From NCBI GenBank assembly GCA_024743195.1, contig JANSXE010000009.1, positions 62,001-126,000 of the forward strand: a DNA stretch of 64,000 nt, in the 5' to 3' direction. The position numbers were made by a program, and so were the translations under genes. The notes under the pieces were generated by a model. It had not been told where the DNA came from. It was given only the letters and a program-made list of their open reading frames with translations, and did not search any database. This DNA is from Alphaproteobacteria bacterium (GTDB lineage: Bacteria > Pseudomonadota > Alphaproteobacteria > UBA8366 > Aestuariispiraceae). Positions 59,649 through 64,000 of the stretch are shown piece after piece; positions within the stretch are counted from its first letter, which is position 1, and each line of letters begins with the position of its first letter.

Positions 59649-60542
59649 ATGGCCTCGCAAGTCTGGAAGACCGAACTTCATCTGCCCGACGAGGCGTCGG
59701 CCGAGGCCCTGGGCGCGGCGGTCGACGGCTTCGTGCTGGGGCAGGCGACCTTCGAGCTGCCGGACGGGTCGGGGCCGGGCGCCGCCAAACGGTGGTCGTT
59801 GGAGTTCTACACCGACGGCATGCCGGACTGGGGCGTGCTGGGGCCGCGCCTTGCGCTTGCGGCGGTCGAGTGCGGGATCGCTGAGCCCGAGCCGCGCGCC
59901 GCGCCCCTGCCGGAGGTGGATTGGGTCGCGGAGAATCAGAAGAGCTTCGCCCCGATCCGCGCCGGGCGCTTCTACGTGCATCAGGAATTCTCGACCGAAC
60001 GTCCGCCGCCCGGGACGATCGAACTGGTCGTCAACGCCGGCACGGCCTTCGGAACGGGCACGCACGCCACGACCCGCGGCTGCTTGCTCATGCTGGACGC
60101 CATTTTGAAGCGGCGGCGGCCCGCGCGGGCGCTTGATCTCGGCTGCGGCACGGCGATCCTGGCGATGGGGCTGGCCGCCGCGACGCGCCGGCCGGTCGCC
60201 GCCGGCGACATCGATGCGGAGGCGGTGCGCGTCGCCGCGGAGAACGCGCGGCTCAATCGCCTGCACCCCTATCTGCGTCCGGTGACGGCCGCCGGCCTGG
60301 AGCATCCGCAACTCAAACGCGGCGCGCCCTATGACCTGATCGTCGCCAACATTTTGGCCCGCCCGCTGATGCGGCTGGCGCCCTCGATCGCGCAGGCCCT
60401 GGGGCGCGGCGGCCTCGTCGTGCTGTCGGGACTGTTGGTCGAGCAGGAGGCGATGGCGCTCTCCGCCTATCGCGCGCAAGGGCTCTCGATCCGCGGGCGG
60501 CGGCGCCTCGACGGATGGTCCACCCTGCTGCTGGCGCGCTGA
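59649..60542 (+). CDS. prmA: Ribosomal protein L11 methyltransferase
   Basis: A 297-residue SAM-dependent enzyme that trimethylates bL11. The N-terminal substrate domain (WKTELHLPDEASAEAL) leads into the Rossmann methyltransferase with GTAFGTGTHATT, motif I ALDLGCGTAIL and post-motif IVANILARPL, all specific to PrmA. The in-frame ATG at 59595 adds 18 residues, but GGGGAAGAGAGGGC precedes the ATG at 59649 and the family starts there. Confidence 0.95.
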   Translation: MASQVWKTELHLPDEASAEALGAAVDGFVLGQATFELPDGSGPGAAKRWSLEFYTDGMPDWGVLGPRLALAAVECGIAEPEPRAAPLPEVDWVAENQKSFAPIRAGRFYVHQEFSTERPPPGTIELVVNAGTAFGTGTHATTRGCLLMLDAILKRRRPARALDLGCGTAILAMGLAAATRRPVAAGDIDAEAVRVAAENARLNRLHPYLRPVTAAGLEHPQLKRGAPYDLIVANILARPLMRLAPSIAQALGRGGLVVLSGLLVEQEAMALSAYRAQGLSIRGRRRLDGWSTLLLAR

Positions 60543-60933
60543 CGCCCCCTTCTCATGCGAAGCGGCCGGGCCCGGGGGAGGGGGGACCGGCCGCTTACCC
60601 GTCGGAACGGGTGGACGGATGGGGCCTCACGGCCCGGCATCCGCCGTCGCATTGGATGGAACCGCCGCTGGGGGGAGGAGGGGGAAGCGGCGATCCCACC
60701 CTGTTATTCGCCATATGATCTCGCGCGGGGCGATCGAGCATTGCCGGTTTTGCATGCCCCCCTTGCGGTTGTTGCATGGCTTATGCGCCGCCTCATGCGC
60801 GAGTGATCGCGCGCCGGGCCCACCGGCGTTGCGCGCGCGCCTTGCCAAGCCGCGCCTCGGTTCCTAGCTTTGCCGCAGGCGGCGGCCTCTGCGCGTCGCC
60901 GTCCGTTTTCACCGGTCCGGAAGGGTTCCTGCG
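60543..60933. other. Spacer between prmA and the aminopeptidase gene
   Basis: The gap of 391 bp holds the hairpin above and otherwise GC-rich sequence with short frames of no recognisable family. I found no structured-RNA signature. The aminopeptidase promoter presumably lies in the last 150 bp. Confidence 0.45.
60560..60596. terminator. Hairpin after prmA
   Basis: AAGCGGCCGG (60560-60569) and CCGGCCGCTT (60587-60596) are perfectly complementary over 10 bp with a G-rich 17-nt loop. The arm composition fits a terminator stem but no T-tract follows on either side, so strength is uncertain. Confidence 0.55.
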
Positions 60934-62790
60934 ATGACCGCCCCTGACGCGTCGAAGCCCGATGAGACGACGGAGACCGCCCCCGGCGGGCTGGACGCCT
61001 CGCCGGCGCCGGCGGAGCGCCTGGCGGCCTTGCGCGCCGAGTTGGCGCGCCTCGGCCTCGACGGTTTTCTGGCCCCTCGCACGGACGAATTCATGGGCGA
61101 GTACATGTCGGCGCGCGCCGAGCGGGTGCAGTGGCTGACGGGTTTCTCGGGCTCTGCCGGCTTCGTCGGCGTGGCGGCCGAGACCGCCGCGATCTTCGTC
61201 GACGGGCGCTACACCCTGCAGGTCATGGATCAGGTCGATCCCGAGGTCTTCACGCCGCGCCACGTGACGGAAGCGCCGCCGGGCGCCTGGATCCGGGAGA
61301 CCTTCGCGACGGGCGCCCGCATCGGCTATGACCCGTGGCTGCACACCAAGGCGGGGTTGGCGCGCCTGAAACGCGCGGCCGCCGATGTCGGCGCGGCGCT
61401 CGTCGCCGTCTCCGACAATCCGATCGACGCGGTCTGGGCGGATCAGCCCGCGCCGCCGGACGCGCCCGTCCTGCCGCACGCCGTCGCCTTCGCCGGCGAG
61501 AGCAGCCGGGACAAGCGCGCGCGGATCGGCGCGGAGCTGGAAAAGCGCGGCCTCGCCGCCGCCGTGTTGACGGCGAGCGACAGCATCGCCTGGCTTTTGA
61601 ATATCCGCGGCGGCGACGTGCCGAACTGCCCGGTGGCGCTCAGCTACGCGATCCTCAAGCAGGACGGCGCGGTCGATTGGTTCATCGACGCCAGCAAGCT
61701 GACCGATGCGGCGCGCGCCGCCCTGGACAACAGCGTCGCCGTCCAGCCGTTCGAGAGCTTCCCCCAGGCGCTCGAGGCGCTGGGCGCCGGCGGCGCGACA
61801 GTGCTGGCCGACGCCGCCGGCGGGCCCGTCGCGGCGCTCGAGCGGCTCGCCGCCGGCGGGGCGGAGGTGGTGGAGGGCGAGGATCCCTGCCTCCTGCCCA
61901 AGGCCTGCAAGAATGCGGCGGAGCTGGAGGGCGCCCGGGCGGCGCACCGCCGGGACGCGGCGGCGCTCGCGCGGTTCCTGCACTGGCTGTCGGTCGAGGC
62001 GCCGTCGGGGCGGCTGACCGAGTTGGACGCCATCGCCCATCTGGCGGCGTTGCGCGCGCGCGGCGATCGCTATCACGGCCCCAGCTTCGACACCATCGCC
62101 GGCGCAGGGCCGAACGGGGCCATCGTGCACTACCGGGCAAGCCCTGCGACCAATCGGCGGATCGAGCCGGACAATCTGCTGCTGGTGGATTCCGGCGGTC
62201 AGTACGACGACGGCACCACCGACGTCACCCGCACCATCGCCGTCGGCGCGCCGAGCGCCGAGATGCGCCGGCGCTTCACCCAGGTCCTCAAGGGGCATAT
62301 CGCGGTCGCGACGGCCCGGTTTCCCAAGGGCGTCACGGGCAGCCAACTCGATCCGCTGGCGCGCGCGGCGCTCTGGGCCGACGGGGTGGATTACGATCAC
62401 GGCACCGGCCATGGCGTCGGCAGCTACCTGAACGTCCATGAAGGGCCGCAGCGCATCGCCAAGGCCCACAGCGCGGTCGCCTTGCAGCCGGGAATGATCG
62501 TCTCCAACGAGCCCGGCTACTACAAGACCGGCGCTTTCGGCATCCGGATCGAGAATCTGGTGGCCGTCGCCGCCGTCGAGGAGCCGCCGGAGGGGGCCGA
62601 GAAGGCGCTTCTCGAATTCGAAACGCTGACGCTGGCGCCGATCGACCGGACGCTGATCGATCCGGCGATGTTGAGCGCGGCCGAACGGCGCTGGCTGGAC
62701 GCCTACCACGCCCGCGTGCTGGCCGAGATCGGTCCCCAGGTCGAGCCCGAAGTCCGCGAGTGGCTGGAAGCGGTCTGCGCGCCGCTTTGA
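60934..62790 (+). CDS. Xaa-Pro aminopeptidase (M24B, aminopeptidase P family)
   Basis: A 618-residue metallopeptidase that removes an N-terminal residue preceding proline. Creatinase-type N-terminal domains (to about 320) precede the pita-bread domain, where the ligands are in DSGGQYDDGTTDVTRT, GTGHGVGS and NEPGYYKTGAFGIRIENL. The length matches the long bacterial/eukaryotic XPNPEP1-like class rather than E. coli PepP. The first ~25 residues are a polar extension. The gene converges with the protease gene 13 bp later. Confidence 0.93.
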   Translation: MTAPDASKPDETTETAPGGLDASPAPAERLAALRAELARLGLDGFLAPRTDEFMGEYMSARAERVQWLTGFSGSAGFVGVAAETAAIFVDGRYTLQVMDQVDPEVFTPRHVTEAPPGAWIRETFATGARIGYDPWLHTKAGLARLKRAAADVGAALVAVSDNPIDAVWADQPAPPDAPVLPHAVAFAGESSRDKRARIGAELEKRGLAAAVLTASDSIAWLLNIRGGDVPNCPVALSYAILKQDGAVDWFIDASKLTDAARAALDNSVAVQPFESFPQALEALGAGGATVLADAAGGPVAALERLAAGGAEVVEGEDPCLLPKACKNAAELEGARAAHRRDAAALARFLHWLSVEAPSGRLTELDAIAHLAALRARGDRYHGPSFDTIAGAGPNGAIVHYRASPATNRRIEPDNLLLVDSGGQYDDGTTDVTRTIAVGAPSAEMRRRFTQVLKGHIAVATARFPKGVTGSQLDPLARAALWADGVDYDHGTGHGVGSYLNVHEGPQRIAKAHSAVALQPGMIVSNEPGYYKTGAFGIRIENLVAVAAVEEPPEGAEKALLEFETLTLAPIDRTLIDPAMLSAAERRWLDAYHARVLAEIGPQVEPEVREWLEAVCAPL

Positions 62791-62803
62791 GGCGGCGTCC
62801 CTG

Positions 62804-64000
62804 CTACTTGCACTGCGGGCGCAGCCGCACCAGGCCCCAGCCGTAGTTTCGGTCGCGCCCGGCGTCGCCCAGATCGTGGGCGTAGCCTTTCATGCTCTCC
62901 CGGATGCGGTCGGGATCGGCGGGAAAGCCGGCCTGCAGATGCAGCGCCACCACCGCCGTGACGAAGGGCGTCGCCATGGAGGTGCCGGACTGTTCGCGCA
63001 GGCCGCGCGGCGTCTCGGTCAGAAGCCCGACGCCCGGGGCCGCGAAATCGATATAGGATCCTCGGTTGGCGTGGGGGTAGAGGTCGAGCCCGCGGTCGAT
63101 GGCGGTGACGGCCAGGCTCTTCGGATCGGCGGCCGGCCAGGCGGGCGGGGCGCCGGCGCCCTTGTTGCCGGCGGCGGCGACGATCAGCAGCCCCTTGGCG
63201 CTCGCCCGCGCGACGGCGAGGCGCATCAGCTTGTTGTCGCCGCCGGCGACGGAGAAGTTGGCCACCTGAACCCCGTTCGCGACCAGCCAGTCGACGGCGC
63301 GGATCATGGCGGCCAGATTGCCGCGGGTGCGCCCGCCCCATTCCTCGAAGATGTTGGCCGCGTAGAGCGTGGCGCCCGGCAGCAGGCCGCCGAAGCGCCC
63401 GGGCCGCGGTTTGCCGACAAGCAACACCGCAATGGCGGTGCCGTGATCCTCCTCCGCCTCCCGGCGCCCCGGTTTGATCAGGCTCTTGTAGACCACGTCC
63501 CGGTCGGCCAGCGCGGGATGGCCCAGGTCCACCGCCCCGTCGATCTGGCCGAGCCGGACGCCCGCCCCGCAGCTTTCCGGCACAGCCCCCCAGCCGACCG
63601 TATCGCGCGCGAAGTCCCGCCGCGCCTGGGCGAGCTGCGGACGCGCCGGCGCTGAGGCCGCGCGGCCCGCCGACAGGTCGAGCAGATCGTTGCTGTCGAC
63701 GATCGCGTCGGGCAACGCCTCGCGGACGCGCTCGATCGCGTCGGGCAGGCTCATCGAGGCCGGCGCCTGAACGCGCCACATCTCGATCTCCAGCGCGCCG
63801 AGGCTGCTGCGCTCGAGCACCTGGAAGCCGAGACCGGAGAGCGTCCCTTCGGCGTCCGGCGGAGGGTCGGCGATCAGCAGTTCGCCGGGCTCCACCTCCT
63901 TCTGGAAGGCGTCGGGCTCTTCCTCGACCTCCGGAACGCCGCTGCCGCTCTGCGAGCCGATGACGCGGCCCTGCTCGTCATATTCGAGGATCGTCCAACT
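62804..64000 (-). CDS. S8-family serine protease, 5' end outside window
   Basis: A subtilisin-like protease; 398 residues are visible and the frame stays open to the right edge, so GTG 63895 need not be the start. The triad is Asp in GQIDGAVD, His in EEDHGTAIA and Ser in SGTSMATP, with the oxyanion Asn in AAGNKG. Residues before GTG 63895 are acidic (EVEEEPDAFQKE) and may belong to a propeptide or linker. No C-terminal domain follows the catalytic one. The protein is probably exported, but the signal peptide would lie outside the window. Confidence 0.92.
   Translation of the reverse strand, partial: SWTILEYDEQGRVIGSQSGSGVPEVEEEPDAFQKEVEPGELLIADPPPDAEGTLSGLGFQVLERSSLGALEIEMWRVQAPASMSLPDAIERVREALPDAIVDSNDLLDLSAGRAASAPARPQLAQARRDFARDTVGWGAVPESCGAGVRLGQIDGAVDLGHPALADRDVVYKSLIKPGRREAEEDHGTAIAVLLVGKPRPGRFGGLLPGATLYAANIFEEWGGRTRGNLAAMIRAVDWLVANGVQVANFSVAGGDNKLMRLAVARASAKGLLIVAAAGNKGAGAPPAWPAADPKSLAVTAIDRGLDLYPHANRGSYIDFAAPGVGLLTETPRGLREQSGTSMATPFVTAVVALHLQAGFPADPDRIRESMKGYAHDLGDAGRDRNYGWGLVRLRPQCK

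Noticed and set aside
56970-60479. Minus-strand open frame of about 1170 codons opposite uvrD and prmA
   Set aside because: Antisense of two clear genes with all helicase and methyltransferase motifs on the plus strand.
60597-60933. Structured RNA (for example 6S) before the aminopeptidase gene
   Set aside because: I could not find the long central bubble or closing stems expected; nothing beyond the prmA hairpin is supported.

Overview
The window is about 64 kb of chromosome from a very GC-rich alphaproteobacterium. COQ9, a YdcH/DUF465 protein, a TIGR02444 protein, a DUF6356 protein, GcvA-type LysR, PAS_5 and bacterial gamma-butyrobetaine hydroxylase homologues point to that class, and a Rhodospirillales-like lineage is my guess. 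No rRNA, tRNA, CRISPR array, prophage or intact insertion sequence was seen. Both ends cut through genes: a J-domain protein on the left and an S8 serine protease on the right.

Layout. 1-8.7 kb: a J-domain protein, a sugar-nucleotide block (galU, ugd, phosphogluco/mannomutase), a gamma-glutamyltransferase, a HAD phosphatase and a lone DUF3800 gene. 8.8-18.1 kb: an agmatine/putrescine operon behind a perfect 28-bp palindrome. It encodes spuC, aguA, aguB, a PotFGHI-type ABC importer and a FAD oxidoreductase: agmatine is deiminated, N-carbamoylputrescine hydrolysed to putrescine, and putrescine transaminated, with uptake supplied by the ABC system. 18.2-20.0 kb: a lower-GC EamA permease bracketed by two inverted copies of a composite repeat. 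20.1-36.2 kb: a type VI secretion (T6SS) locus with clpV, vgrG, a MORN_2 repeat protein, PAAR, a SPOR protein and tssJ, K, L, M, A. The sheath, tube and baseplate genes tssB, C, D, E, F, G are absent. 36.5-41.3 kb: a LysR regulator and histidine-degradation genes hutF, hutI, hutG without hutH or hutU. 41.4-64 kb: mostly housekeeping genes, including gamma-butyrobetaine hydroxylase, dienelactone hydrolase, Lrp/AsnC, bS21, peptide deformylase, COQ9, purEK, mlaAC, two GGDEF proteins, a ClC transporter, a UvrD-type helicase, prmA and aminopeptidase P.

The strongest unexplained signals are as follows. (i) A composite repeat occurs three times. It joins GGGGACACAAT tandem motifs to a 31-nt element whose hairpin has two covarying base pairs, and two copies bracket the EamA gene head to head. 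(ii) The T6SS locus combines a TssL lacking a peptidoglycan-binding domain, a SPOR protein, a VgrG ending in about thirteen Met-rich octapeptides, and a MORN_2 protein in the usual effector/immunity position. (iii) Unrelated 14-15-bp tandem repeats sit directly upstream of four different start codons. (iv) The operator-like double palindrome precedes the polyamine operon.
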